Position numbers and translations under genes: made by a program. This document shows, in pieces, positions 12,549 to 20,999 of a stretch of DNA of 38,181 bases. This DNA is from an uncultured Eubacteriales bacterium (GTDB taxonomy: Bacteria > Bacillota > Clostridia > Christensenellales > CAG-138). The DNA lies in contig CADAGD010000014.1 of the NCBI GenBank assembly GCA_902787375.1, positions 1 to 38,181 on the forward strand, written 5' to 3'. Position 1 is the stretch's first letter; the number at the start of each line of letters is the position of its first letter. The notes below the pieces were generated by a model that was not told the DNA's origin, made no database searches, and saw only the letters and a list, made by a program, of their open reading frames with translations.

Positions 12549-14153
12549 ATGGAAAAATCCAAAAAGCATATAAAAGCTTTTTTTAGCTTTGACGAGGAGT
12601 ATAAGGAGTTTGAGCTTCTTGAGAGCGAACACGGCGTGCCGGAAAGTGACGGCGGCTGGAGGGACTTGCCGAATAATTCACACCGAAGACAAAAACATGA
12701 AGGGGAGGAGAAAGTCCCCAAAAGGGTGGATGATGTTTATAACCGTCTTTCGGAGCAGTTCAATACCGATATCAATAAGGATGTGATACTGCGAAGGTTC
12801 CGAACCGGATCGGGACACAATATGCTTGTGGCATACATGAACGGAATGGCGGATGATAAAAAGATAAATGAATTTGTATTGAAGCCGCTTATGCTTTATG
12901 AAGGAAAAAGAAATGCTCCCGATGAGCTGAAAAACGATGTTATAGAGATAAGCGAGGCTGATGAGGAAAAGGATTTTTATAAGGCGCGTATGGCGATGAT
13001 GGATGGGATAGCCGTGCTTTTTTCCGATGGCTGCAAGAGCTGTCTGCTGCTGGAAACGCACGGGTATGAGAAACGAAGCGTTGAAAAATGCGAGAACGAA
13101 AACGTGGTAATGGGCCCCAAAGAGAGCTTCAATGAGAGCTTTCGTACAAATATTACGCTGATAAGAAGGATAATCCATACCGATGACCTGATTGTGGAAT
13201 CCCGAATGTCCGGCGGAGAAAACAACACACGGCTTGCCATAATCTACCGCAAGGGAATGACAAATGAAGCATTGCTTGAGGAGGTCAAAAAACGTCTGGA
13301 CGGCATAAGCATTGACGTGCCGATAACAAGCGGAGTTATAGAGCAGCTTGTTGAGGATAGGGGCTTGATTCCCGTACCCAGAACGCTATCGACGGAACGG
13401 CCGGACAGAGCCTGCTCACACATTATGCAGGGAAGCGTATGCCTCATTATTGAGGGAAGCCCGTTTGCCGTAATAATGCCGATCACGCTTTTCTCGCTTA
13501 TGAACAGCCCGGAGGATGTGTATCTGCGTCCGCCGCTCGGCACGATACTGAGAATAGTAAGGTATATAGGGGCGGCAATATCGGTGCTGATGCCCGGATA
13601 CTTTTTAGCACTCGCGCTCTATCATCAGGGAATGCTTACGACGGAGGTTTTGAGTACGGTCATAGCGTCAAGAAAGATGGTGTTTGAGCCGATAGCCATT
13701 GAAATGATATTGCTGCTGCTCATATTCCAGATGATAAGGGAAGCCGGCTTGCGTGTTCCCGGCTCCATAGGTCAGGCAATAGGCATAATCGGAGGACTGA
13801 TAATGGGACAGGCGGCTGTAACGGCGCATCTTGCAAGCTCCGTCATTCTGATAATCGTCGCCGCATCGGGACTTGGCAACTTCTGTATACCGGATTATTC
13901 CACTCAGGTCTCCGCATCCTATATCAGAATGGCTGTCGTCATTGCGGCTTGGCTGGGCGGACTGCTTGCCATAACGGCGGTGATTCTCTTTATAACGGCG
14001 TCGCTTTCAAGCACAAAGAGCTTCGGAGTTCCGTTCCTCGCCCCGTTTGCGCCCAAAACATATTCCAAACGTCCTTTTGTGATAAGGGGGAGGATCGGCT
14101 TGCATAAGCGTGCCGAGGATTATATGAACACCGCTGATGACAGAATGCTTTAA
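12549..14153 (+). CDS. gerKA: GerA-family spore germinant receptor subunit A
   Basis: GerA-type A subunits sit in the spore inner membrane and form, with B and C, the receptor that senses nutrient germinants. The start at 12549 follows GGAGG by five bases and gives 534 residues; an earlier ATG at 12516 has no such site. A charged N-terminal cytosolic portion (to about residue 330, with the conserved stretch SGVIEQLVEDRGLIPVP) is followed by hydrophobic segments near 340-365, 385-410, 415-450 and 465-490 that look like membrane helices, then a basic tail. It is followed 11 bases later by the B subunit. The family name is sure; assignment to GerK rather than another paralogue is not. Confidence 0.9.
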   Translation: MEKSKKHIKAFFSFDEEYKEFELLESEHGVPESDGGWRDLPNNSHRRQKHEGEEKVPKRVDDVYNRLSEQFNTDINKDVILRRFRTGSGHNMLVAYMNGMADDKKINEFVLKPLMLYEGKRNAPDELKNDVIEISEADEEKDFYKARMAMMDGIAVLFSDGCKSCLLLETHGYEKRSVEKCENENVVMGPKESFNESFRTNITLIRRIIHTDDLIVESRMSGGENNTRLAIIYRKGMTNEALLEEVKKRLDGISIDVPITSGVIEQLVEDRGLIPVPRTLSTERPDRACSHIMQGSVCLIIEGSPFAVIMPITLFSLMNSPEDVYLRPPLGTILRIVRYIGAAISVLMPGYFLALALYHQGMLTTEVLSTVIASRKMVFEPIAIEMILLLLIFQMIREAGLRVPGSIGQAIGIIGGLIMGQAAVTAHLASSVILIIVAASGLGNFCIPDYSTQVSASYIRMAVVIAAWLGGLLAITAVILFITASLSSTKSFGVPFLAPFAPKTYSKRPFVIRGRIGLHKRAEDYMNTADDRML

Positions 14154-14164
14154 CGGAGGTTGTT

Positions 14165-15271
14165 ATGAAAATGAGAATGGGAAGGATAGGTCTATCCGAA
14201 GCGGTTTGCGTTGCGGCAATAGCCCTTTCTACGGGCGGCGTTTTCGGCATTGATCCGGTGTACGCCTATTTGGGAGGAAACTCAACTTATATCTCGATGC
14301 CGCTCTCGATTATTGTTTCGTTACTGATAATGCTTCCTGTTTTAAAACTCATGGATGCCACGAAATGCCGGGATATATCGGAGCTGTTTCTAAAGAGCGC
14401 GGGAAGGGCAGGAGGAATAATGCTCATGTTTCCCATATGCGCTGCGCTGCTCATATGTGCCGCAAAGCCTTTGATGGCGTTTGCGCAGGTTCTCCATAGG
14501 ATGGTTTACGATGGAGTGAAATACTCCTCCATAATAGTTTTTATGTTTCCGGTTGCGGTATTCATGGCATGGAAGGGACTTGAAACCGTGGGAAGAACGG
14601 CGAAGTGCATAGCGGTTCTTCCACTTGTTGCGCTTGCGGCGGCGGTCATGTCCTCTGCTTCGGGCTTTGAGATTTACCGATTGTTTCCGCTTGTCGGAGA
14701 TGGAATGAAGCATTTTGCTCTCTTTGCCGTATCGGATACATTTGTGTTCATACCGCCGATTGCCGGGCTTCTCATATGTGGGGAAGCATTGGGAGGAAAT
14801 GAGTTTATAAGAAAGGCGGCGGTAAGGTCTGCGTTCATAGCGTTCGCGGTATGCTTTATCGCACAGCTTGCCATATCACTCTCATTCAGAAGCGGATTGC
14901 TTGCGGAATCGGTTATGCCTCTTTACAAGATAGGCTTCTTGACTGCCAAGCAAAGCTTTGTATTGAGACTGGATAAGCTCTTTATAATGATCTGGCTGTG
15001 CGGTGCGCTGGTGTCATGTGCTTACTGCATATATTCGTCGTCGCTGTTCTTCTCGAAAATGCTGTCCCAAAAGGACGTAACGGCGTCGGTAGCTGCATCT
15101 TCGCTCATTACCTGCACGCTGCTTCTGGAAATTATAAAGGTGGATAATGCGGTTGTCGAGAAAATAAGAAACGCTATATCGTATTACGGTGCTTTGTTTT
15201 TGATAATACCATTGGCGGCTGTGTGTTTGCTGACGGTGATAAAAAAACGCGCAGGGAGGCTTGAAGCATGA
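14165..15271 (+). CDS. gerKB: GerA-family spore germinant receptor subunit B (transporter-like)
   Basis: The 368-residue integral membrane protein belongs to the GerAB/APC-like family, with about ten hydrophobic helices starting at LSEAVCVAAIALSTGGVFG. B subunits are thought to bind the germinant directly. A GGAGG site lies seven bases before the ATG. The gene ends by overlapping the C subunit start (ATGA), so A, B and C are one operon. The length is normal. Confidence 0.9.
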   Translation: MKMRMGRIGLSEAVCVAAIALSTGGVFGIDPVYAYLGGNSTYISMPLSIIVSLLIMLPVLKLMDATKCRDISELFLKSAGRAGGIMLMFPICAALLICAAKPLMAFAQVLHRMVYDGVKYSSIIVFMFPVAVFMAWKGLETVGRTAKCIAVLPLVALAAAVMSSASGFEIYRLFPLVGDGMKHFALFAVSDTFVFIPPIAGLLICGEALGGNEFIRKAAVRSAFIAFAVCFIAQLAISLSFRSGLLAESVMPLYKIGFLTAKQSFVLRLDKLFIMIWLCGALVSCAYCIYSSSLFFSKMLSQKDVTASVAASSLITCTLLLEIIKVDNAVVEKIRNAISYYGALFLIIPLAAVCLLTVIKKRAGRLEA

Positions 15272-16503
15272 AAAAGCGTATCATGGAGAAAATCATGGGA
15301 CTTATCATTTTGCTGATTTTCATTGTAATGTGGCTGACGGGATGTCTTACGCCCGTTTCGCTGGATGCTTACGGGTATGTCATATCCATAGGCGTTGACA
15401 GGGGGACAGAGAAAAAGTATTATATCACGCTGTCATTGCAGCGCGAGCTTTCGGAGCAGGGGGCTGAATCGGATGGAGGGGCGGCGATACTTGCAGCCGA
15501 GGCCGACTGCCTTGACGAAGCTTTGAATGAGATAGAGGGAAACGTACCCTATTCGCTTAGCTTCAGCCGTACCAATTATTTCCTTTTCAGCAGAGAGGTG
15601 GCGGAGTCGGGAGACATTGAGGATTTTCTTTCGCTCTCGTTTGATTCCCTCAAGATACGCACGTCAGCGGCAATGATAATAACGGAGGGCAGCGTGTTTG
15701 AGTTCGTCGGAGGACTTTCGGCAAACAATGACGCGAATATAAAAAAGCTGCAGGAAGCCGTAATGCTCGATATGGAAAAGAACGGAATGATAGCCATGAT
15801 GAGCATAAGCAGGCTTTTTGAGGCAAACAAGGATGGAAGCTTTGACTACTGTGCCGCTCTTGGAAGATTCGACGAAAGCATCATAACCGATATGGAGGAA
15901 AAAAAGACGGAGAGCGAGGGAAAGAATCCTTTGGGGAACATAAAGCTCGGCGACAGGGTAGGGGGACTGAAATCGTTCATGTCGGGAGCGGCGGTTTTTT
16001 CCGGGTACAGGATGACGGAAACCCTGACGAGGGATGAGACAATGTATCTCAACATGGCGTGCGGAGATTACAAGAACGGTACTGTGTCGATACCTTTTTT
16101 CCAAAATGGCGAGGAGCTTGGAATGGTTACTCTTATACTGTCAAAACAGCATATAGGAAGAAGGGTGATAATTAACGAGGATGGAAGCATAAGAGCCGAA
16201 GTCGATATAAGGCTTGCGGCCGGAACACACGCCAAGCCGGATGAGGCGAATCAAACGGAGATGGAGCATTGGATAAATGAAACGGCAGTCAACTGCATTA
16301 GGCAGAAGCTCAACGATGTGTTCATCAAATGCCGTGATGCCGGGAGCGACGCCATGCGCTTTGGCACAGAGGCGATAAAGCTTTTTCGTTCCGATGCGGA
16401 GTGGAAGGAGTTTGATTGGAAAAGCCGATATGGCTCCGTTGAGGCGGTTTTCAATGTGGAGCTGATAAATACCGATAAGGGTACGTCCGGGGATATGCAG
16501 TAA
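15268..16503 (+). CDS. gerKC: Ger(x)C-family germinant receptor lipoprotein subunit C
   Basis: The 411-residue protein has an N-terminal signal peptide and a lipobox LTGC with the acceptor Cys at residue 26. The mature start is followed by the family hallmark DAYGYVISIGVDRG. C subunits are lipid-anchored on the outer face of the spore inner membrane and are required for receptor function. It overlaps the B subunit by four bases and is followed 12 bases later by a tiny membrane-protein gene. Confidence 0.92.
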   Translation: MKKRIMEKIMGLIILLIFIVMWLTGCLTPVSLDAYGYVISIGVDRGTEKKYYITLSLQRELSEQGAESDGGAAILAAEADCLDEALNEIEGNVPYSLSFSRTNYFLFSREVAESGDIEDFLSLSFDSLKIRTSAAMIITEGSVFEFVGGLSANNDANIKKLQEAVMLDMEKNGMIAMMSISRLFEANKDGSFDYCAALGRFDESIITDMEEKKTESEGKNPLGNIKLGDRVGGLKSFMSGAAVFSGYRMTETLTRDETMYLNMACGDYKNGTVSIPFFQNGEELGMVTLILSKQHIGRRVIINEDGSIRAEVDIRLAAGTHAKPDEANQTEMEHWINETAVNCIRQKLNDVFIKCRDAGSDAMRFGTEAIKLFRSDAEWKEFDWKSRYGSVEAVFNVELINTDKGTSGDMQ

Positions 16504-16515
16504 TGGTGTGAGATT

Positions 16516-16668
16516 ATGGTCGTTTATTGGTTTTTTTCAGCAGCGTGCATTGCGTACACATTCCTTTATACCGTTCATTGTATCAAAACAAAGCAGAAAA
16601 CTGCGGCGGCAGGAGGAGCAATGCTGTTTGTCGCGGCAGCGGTTTCCGCTATTATGATTTTGATTTGA
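16516..16668 (+). CDS. Small two-helix membrane protein, candidate germinant receptor D subunit
   Basis: A 50-residue frame begins 12 bases after the C-subunit stop with a GGTGTGAG stretch ahead of its ATG. It contains two hydrophobic segments, VVYWFFSAACIAYTFLY (2-18) and an alanine-rich one (35-50), joined by a short basic loop (IKTKQK). Small two-helix 'D' proteins encoded with GerA-type receptors are known in Bacillus and modulate germination. The position and topology here fit that idea, but I cannot show homology, so function is inference. Confidence 0.6.
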   Translation: MVVYWFFSAACIAYTFLYTVHCIKTKQKTAAAGGAMLFVAAAVSAIMILI

Positions 16669-16718
16669 ATTTCCGCCTCGTGTAAAAATCGGTGATTAAT
16701 GTATATTTTTAATCTCTA

Positions 16719-16747
16719 TTGAAAAAGGAAGAGTATTGGTATATAAT
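16719..16747 (+). promoter_or_regulatory. Sigma-A promoter of mscL
   Basis: TTGAAA at 16719-16724, a 17-nt spacer and TATAAT at 16742-16747 lie about 30 bases ahead of the mscL start codon. Confidence 0.8.
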
Positions 16748-16777
16748 AGCACCGATTCCATATGGAGGTGAAAAAAT

Positions 16778-17248
16778 ATGTGGAAAGAATTTAAGGAATT
16801 TGCATTTAAAGGCAACGTAATGGACATGGCTGTCGGTGTTATGATTGGCGCAGCGTTCGGAGCTATTGTAACGTCTCTTGTCAATCATATTTTTATGCCT
16901 CTGCTCGGTCTCATTGTAGGAAACCAGAACCTTGATAAGCTCTTTCTCGTACTCAAGGCTCCCGAAGGAAGCACCGCTGAGGAGATAGGCAGAATGAGTT
17001 TGGAAAAGGCTCAGGAGGCCGGCGCGACCGTTCTTGCTTATGGCAGCTTTATATCCGCTGTAATCAACTTCTTCCTCATTGCGATAATCATATTCATGTT
17101 TGTCAAGCTTATTAAGAAGGCAACATCCCTTGTTAAGAAGCCTGAGGAGAAGAAAGAAGCGAGAAAATGCCCGTACTGCAAGTCGGAGATTGCCGACGAT
17201 GCAACAAGGTGTCCCCATTGTACATCCGAGCTTGGCGCAAAGGCGTAA
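16778..17248 (+). CDS. mscL: Large-conductance mechanosensitive channel MscL with C-terminal zinc ribbon
   Basis: MscL is a membrane channel that opens under hypo-osmotic tension. The 156-residue protein has the expected N-terminal amphipathic helix (MWKEFKEFAFKGNVMDMA), a first membrane helix (VGVMIGAAFGAIVTSLV), a periplasmic-side loop and a second helix (AVINFFLIAIIIFMFVKLI). The C-terminal region is unusual: after a lysine-rich linker it carries a four-cysteine zinc ribbon, C131, C134, C145 and C148 (CPYCKSEI...CPHCTSEL). The basic function is certain; the ribbon's role is unknown. GGAGGTG lies ahead of the ATG. Confidence 0.95.
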   Translation: MWKEFKEFAFKGNVMDMAVGVMIGAAFGAIVTSLVNHIFMPLLGLIVGNQNLDKLFLVLKAPEGSTAEEIGRMSLEKAQEAGATVLAYGSFISAVINFFLIAIIIFMFVKLIKKATSLVKKPEEKKEARKCPYCKSEIADDATRCPHCTSELGAKA

Positions 17249-17302
17249 GCTGAGCCGAGTGTTAAAATGATAGAAATTCAGAACAATCAAAGGAGCAGTA
17301 AC

Positions 17303-18517
17303 ATGAAAAAGATTCAGATGAAAACCCCCCTTGTCGAGATGGACGGCGACGAGATGACTCGTATAATTTGGTCGATGCTTAAAGAGCATTTGATCCTCCC
17401 TTATGTTGATCTCAAGACCGAGTATTACGATCTCGGACTTGTAAAGAGGGATGAGACAGACGACCAGATAACCGTAGATGCGGCAAACGCCTGCAAGAAA
17501 TACGGCGTCGGCGTTAAGTGCGCGACCATCACTCCCAATGCCCAGCGTATGACAGAGTACAACCTCAAGAGGATGTACAAGTCTCCCAACGGCACAATAA
17601 GGGCTATTCTCGACGGTACGGTTTTCCGCGCTCCTATCACGATGGATTGTCTCAAGCCTTCCGTAAGAAGCTGGAAGAAGCCCATCACAATCGCCCGTCA
17701 CGCTTATGGCGATATCTATAAGAATACCGAGTTCAGAGTTCCCGGCGCGGGTAAGGCTGAGATTAAGTTCACGGATGAGAACGGCAATGTTCTCTGCGAT
17801 GAAACCGTATTTGATTTCAAGTGCCCCGGTGTTTTCATGGGAATGTACAACAAGGACGATTCGATCGAGAGCTTTGCAAGAGCCTGCTTCCAGTACGCGC
17901 TTGCCACAAAGCAGGATCTCTGGTTCTCCACAAAGGACACCATATCCAAGAAGTATGACCATACATTCAAAGATATTTTCCAGAAGATTTATGAGGAGGA
18001 GTACAAGGCAAAGTTCGAGGCTGCCGGCATCACCTATTTCTATACGCTGATCGACGACGCTGTTGCGCGTGTTATCCGCTCCAACGGCGGCTTCATCTGG
18101 GCTCTTAAGAATTATGACGGCGACGTTATGAGCGATATGGTTGCCACGGCGTTCGGTTCCCTTGCCATGATGACTTCCGTTCTTGTTTCTCCGGACGGAA
18201 ATTATGAGTATGAGGCTGCCCACGGCACAGTAACAAAGCACTACTATAAGCACCTTGAGGGTGAAACAACATCCACCAACTCCATGGCTACCATTTTTGC
18301 ATGGAGCGGTGCGCTCCGCAAGAGGGGCGAGCTGGATGAGCTTCCTGAGCTGATGCACTTTGCCGACATGCTTGAGAAGGCTTCCCTTGAAACAATTGCT
18401 TCCGGCTATATGACAAAGGATCTTGCTCTCCTTGCCGATATGGAGGACAAGCATGTTGAAACCACCGAGGGCTTCATTCTCAAGATCAAAGAGAACCTTG
18501 ACAAGCTCCTTGCGTAA
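17303..18517 (+). CDS. icd: NADP-dependent isocitrate dehydrogenase (eukaryote-like dimeric type)
   Basis: This enzyme converts isocitrate to 2-oxoglutarate with NADPH formation. The start at 17303 has AAGGAG seven bases upstream and gives 404 residues; an earlier ATG at 17267 lacks a ribosome-binding site. The N-terminal signature VEMDGDEMTRIIW, CATITPNAQRM, the substrate-binding SPNGTIRAILDGTVFR and the cofactor region (AHGTVTKHY) place it in the homodimeric family typified by cytosolic and mitochondrial IDHs, rather than the E. coli type. It follows mscL by 54 bases without an obvious promoter and ends before a hairpin. Confidence 0.96.
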   Translation: MKKIQMKTPLVEMDGDEMTRIIWSMLKEHLILPYVDLKTEYYDLGLVKRDETDDQITVDAANACKKYGVGVKCATITPNAQRMTEYNLKRMYKSPNGTIRAILDGTVFRAPITMDCLKPSVRSWKKPITIARHAYGDIYKNTEFRVPGAGKAEIKFTDENGNVLCDETVFDFKCPGVFMGMYNKDDSIESFARACFQYALATKQDLWFSTKDTISKKYDHTFKDIFQKIYEEEYKAKFEAAGITYFYTLIDDAVARVIRSNGGFIWALKNYDGDVMSDMVATAFGSLAMMTSVLVSPDGNYEYEAAHGTVTKHYYKHLEGETTSTNSMATIFAWSGALRKRGELDELPELMHFADMLEKASLETIASGYMTKDLALLADMEDKHVETTEGFILKIKENLDKLLA

Positions 18518-18545
18518 GTAATAACAACAAAGAATAATTAATCGG

Positions 18546-18575
18546 TTTTGCCTCACAAGCATTTGTGGGGCAAAA
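18546..18575 (+). terminator. Hairpin after icd, putative terminator
   Basis: A 13-bp stem (TTTTGCCTCACAA with TTGTGGGGCAAAA, one G-U pair) and 4-nt loop lies 28 bases after the icd stop. There is only a weak T-run after it. Because its arms begin with T and end with A it could also act on the opposite strand. Confidence 0.65.
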
Positions 18576-18599
18576 TTAATGAGATGAAAGGAATATATA

Positions 18600-19109
18600 A
18601 TGAGCTTATATCAGGAATGGATTGATCTTGCCCAAAATGCGGGACGCAATCAAAAGGAAAACAATGCTTTCTGGGAGAAGTATTTTGAACAGGAGAAGGA
18701 GCTTTATCAAAGGCTCCTCAACGAGCATGATAAAACATATAGCGGAAGCTTTGATAAGCTGACAGAGGAGTTCGGTTGGGAGTCCCTGTATTTTATTGGC
18801 TTCCTTGATGGCATAAACACAAGCCTCAAGCAGCCCATCGTTATAGAGGATATCGACCATGACAGCGATATAAACCTCGATATTGATTATGAAAGGCTTC
18901 TGTTTAATATGTATGAGGCTAAGGCTCCGTGGCTCTATGAGCTTGAGGAGTGGGAGGGCGTTCTTACCGAGGACAGGAGGCATGACATATTCAAGGAGTG
19001 GAAGGCTTCCAAGATATTTGTCGCCGATAAGAAGGTCGGGCCCAATGAACCCTGCCCCTGCGGAAGCGGTAAAAAGTATAAGAAATGCTGCGGAAGGCTT
19101 GCGGAGTAA
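18600..19109 (+). CDS. SEC-C motif protein of unknown function
   Basis: The 169-residue protein is acidic and probably helical, with a C-terminal SEC-C zinc-binding motif, [19 protein letters not shown], using C152, C154, C163 and C164. This motif is found at the end of SecA, where it binds SecB and ribosomes, and in many otherwise uncharacterised bacterial proteins. The N-terminal 145 residues contain no domain I recognise. It is preceded by a GAAAGGA site and followed by a good terminator. Confidence 0.8.
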   Translation: MSLYQEWIDLAQNAGRNQKENNAFWEKYFEQEKELYQRLLNEHDKTYSGSFDKLTEEFGWESLYFIGFLDGINTSLKQPIVIEDIDHDSDINLDIDYERLLFNMYEAKAPWLYELEEWEGVLTEDRRHDIFKEWKASKIFVADKKVGPNEPCPCGSGKKYKKCCGRLAE

Positions 19110-19154
19110 AAACTGAGCGGCATTCATTATAGCTTATGAATAATATGTATAAGG

Positions 19155-19184
19155 CGGTCGATGGATTGCATTGACCGTTTTATT
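19155..19184 (+). terminator. Rho-independent terminator after the SEC-C gene
   Basis: CGGTCGATG and CATTGACCG form a 9-bp stem with a 5-nt loop, followed directly by TTTTATTT. It separates this unit from the ATP synthase promoter at 19290. Confidence 0.85.
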
Positions 19185-19289
19185 TATTGGGTGGATGTGA
19201 TTAAATCCATGATGCACCGAAGGCAATCAAAATACTCTGCTCAGAATGTTTAAATTACTGATAATAGTATTACAATGATATAAAAGGTG

Positions 19290-19318
19290 TTGACAAATAA
19301 TAACCGCGGTGGTAGAAT
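19290..19318 (+). promoter_or_regulatory. Sigma-A promoter of the ATP synthase operon
   Basis: TTGACA at 19290-19295, a 17-nt spacer and TAGAAT at 19313-19318 lie 30 bases ahead of the first gene. No other promoter of similar quality is seen within the operon, so all the genes to at least atpC are probably on one transcript. Confidence 0.85.
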
Positions 19319-19347
19319 ACACAGAATATATATGGAGGGGAAATGAA

Positions 19348-19638
19348 TTGTCCGATTTCTATTCAGCCATAGCTGCGTTTGCCGGCGGACTGCTTGTTGC
19401 TTTTATAGACAGTATTATAACAAAGAAGGCATTTGGCAATGAGCAAAAGCTTGTTCGGCTGCTTCCGTTAAGGACGGTTGCCGCCGCGCTGCTTATGACG
19501 CTGCTGTACTTCATATGTGCGGAGGTCGGATTGAACACCACCGTGGTTATAATATCCGCCGCGACAGGTGTGACACTGGGGCTTTTGGTGTTCACAATGC
19601 TGCTCATAAAGGAGCAGAAGAAGGATAAGGGAGAGTGA
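19348..19638 (+). CDS. atpI: AtpI-like membrane protein of the ATP synthase operon
   Basis: The frame extends upstream to 19309, but the promoter's -10 box lies within that extension, so the likely start is the TTG at 19348, seven bases after GGAGGGG. This gives 96 residues with three hydrophobic stretches (AAFAGGLLVAFI, RTVAAALLMTLLYFICAEVG, TVVIISAATGVTLGLLVFTMLL) and a lysine-rich tail. The position as first gene, size and topology fit AtpI, which helps assemble the c-ring. Sequence similarity is weak, so the name rests mainly on context. Confidence 0.65.
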   Translation: MSDFYSAIAAFAGGLLVAFIDSIITKKAFGNEQKLVRLLPLRTVAAALLMTLLYFICAEVGLNTTVVIISAATGVTLGLLVFTMLLIKEQKKDKGE

Positions 19639-19645
19639 AAAAGAA

Positions 19646-20308
19646 ATGGGAGAGGCTTCGGAGCCGATTATTAAAATCTTCGGCATACTTGATATAACCG
19701 CAGAGGTCATAACGATGCTTGCGATAATAGCCGTGGTAGCTGTTATATCGCTCATTGTAACGCATAATCTCAAGGAAAGGCCGGGAAGATTTCAGAATAT
19801 GGTCGAAACCGGCGTTGAGTATCTCGACAACTTCTTTACCGATCTTTTGGGAAAGAAGAATGCGAGGAAATACTTCTTTTTCCTCGGTTCGCTGTTTGTC
19901 TTTATAATATTCGCAAACTACAGCGGGCTTATACCGGGAGTTGGAATCTCAAGGTATTTCAAAGCTCCGACTTCATCGCTTTCGGTAACGCTCGGACTTG
20001 GAATTGTGACATTTGTTTTTTTACAGGTGTCGGCAATCTCGGCGGGAGCCAAACACTATATAAAGCATTTTCTCACGCCGATAGTACCTTTGCTGCTGCT
20101 TGACGAGCTGATAAAGCCCGCATCGCTCGCGCTGCGTCTGTTTGGCAACATATTCGGTGAAGAGATGGTCATAGAGAATCTTTATGAGCTTTTACCGATA
20201 GGCGCGCCTATAATAATGATGGCACTTTCGCTTTTATTCTGCGCAATACAGGCGATGGTTTACACAATGCTCACATCCTCCTATTTGCAGGAGTTTATAG
20301 AAGAATAA
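19646..20308 (+). CDS. atpB: ATP synthase Fo subunit a
   Basis: Subunit a provides the two ion half-channels next to the c-ring. The 220-residue protein has five or more membrane helices and the essential arginine R164 in LALRLFGNIFGEE. A GGGAGAG site precedes the ATG, which lies 7 bases after atpI. The length is short for the family but all core helices can be identified. Confidence 0.95.
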   Translation: MGEASEPIIKIFGILDITAEVITMLAIIAVVAVISLIVTHNLKERPGRFQNMVETGVEYLDNFFTDLLGKKNARKYFFFLGSLFVFIIFANYSGLIPGVGISRYFKAPTSSLSVTLGLGIVTFVFLQVSAISAGAKHYIKHFLTPIVPLLLLDELIKPASLALRLFGNIFGEEMVIENLYELLPIGAPIIMMALSLLFCAIQAMVYTMLTSSYLQEFIEE

Positions 20309-20327
20309 TTTATAAGGAGATAAAAAC

Positions 20328-20558
20328 ATGGAATCAGCACTCATAGCACTCGCAGCCGCGCTTGCGATAGCCCTTTCAACTGTATTTCCGGCTATTGGAC
20401 AGGGAAAGGCGGCAAAGACCGCTCTGGAGAGCATAGCAAGGCAGCCTGACGCCGCAAAGGATATAAGGTCAACGCTTCTGCTTTCGCTCGCGCTTATGGA
20501 AGCTCTGACGATTTATGGTCTGCTTATCGCTTTTATGCTCATAGGCAAGATAAAATAA
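20328..20558 (+). CDS. atpE: ATP synthase Fo subunit c
   Basis: The 76-residue hairpin protein has the loop motif ARQP (37-40) and the ion-binding carboxylate E58 in helix 2 ([11 protein letters not shown]). Helix 1 replaces the usual glycine repeat with alanines (A7, A9, A11, A13, A15), a pattern known from alkaliphilic Bacillus rings. Q25 and Y63 match positions used in sodium-binding rings, but the two residues after E58 are Ala-Leu, as in proton-type rings, not Ser-Thr. Proton coupling is the better guess. AAGGAG precedes the ATG. Confidence 0.95.
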   Translation: MESALIALAAALAIALSTVFPAIGQGKAAKTALESIARQPDAAKDIRSTLLLSLALMEALTIYGLLIAFMLIGKIK

Positions 20559-20570
20559 GGACGTCGTTGC

Positions 20571-20999
20571 ATGAACATTCAGCCTTCTTTAATAATTTGG
20601 ACTATAATCTGCTTCGGTCTTTTTATGCTCGTTTTAGACAGGCTGCTTTTCAGACCGCTCCTCAAGTTTATGGATGAGCGCAGACACAGGATCGAGAAAG
20701 TCCATTCCGAATATGAAGAATATGTTGATTCAGCCAAAAAGGAAAGGGAGAGGCTTGCTCTTGAGAGAGCGCGTGAGAAACAGCTTTTTGAGGAGCAGGA
20801 GCATAGCAGGATCGACGATTTAAAAAAGGAAAACGAAAGGAAGCTGAAACTGCTTTCCGCTGATTTGGAGGGAAGGAAGCTTTCTGCCGTTGAAGCGGAT
20901 AGACTTATGTCAGAGGTAATGGAGCAGGTTGCGGCAAGGCTCGATGAGATGACTGCCGCCTACTCGAACAAGCTTATAAAAAATGGTGAAAAAAGGTAA
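20571..20999 (+). CDS. atpF: ATP synthase Fo subunit b
   Basis: The 142-residue stalk subunit has a single N-terminal membrane helix (LIIWTIICFGLFMLVLDRLLF) followed by the classical RPLLKFMDERRHRIEK segment and a long charged coiled coil. It is a normal-looking peripheral stalk chain, slightly shorter than typical (about 160). Its stop overlaps the start of the next gene (TAATG), so translation is coupled. Together with the b-like head of the downstream fusion, the operon encodes two different b-type chains. Confidence 0.93.
   Translation: MNIQPSLIIWTIICFGLFMLVLDRLLFRPLLKFMDERRHRIEKVHSEYEEYVDSAKKERERLALERAREKQLFEEQEHSRIDDLKKENERKLKLLSADLEGRKLSAVEADRLMSEVMEQVAARLDEMTAAYSNKLIKNGEKR

Noticed and set aside
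16709..18562. 617-codon open frame on the minus strand opposite mscL and icd
   Set aside because: It lies wholly antisense to two well-supported genes, has no recognisable motif and no ribosome-binding site; it is a codon-use shadow.
20328..20558. Sodium-coupled ATP synthase
   Set aside because: Q25 and Y63 fit, but the Ser/Thr pair after the carboxylate is replaced by Ala-Leu, so a sodium call is not justified.
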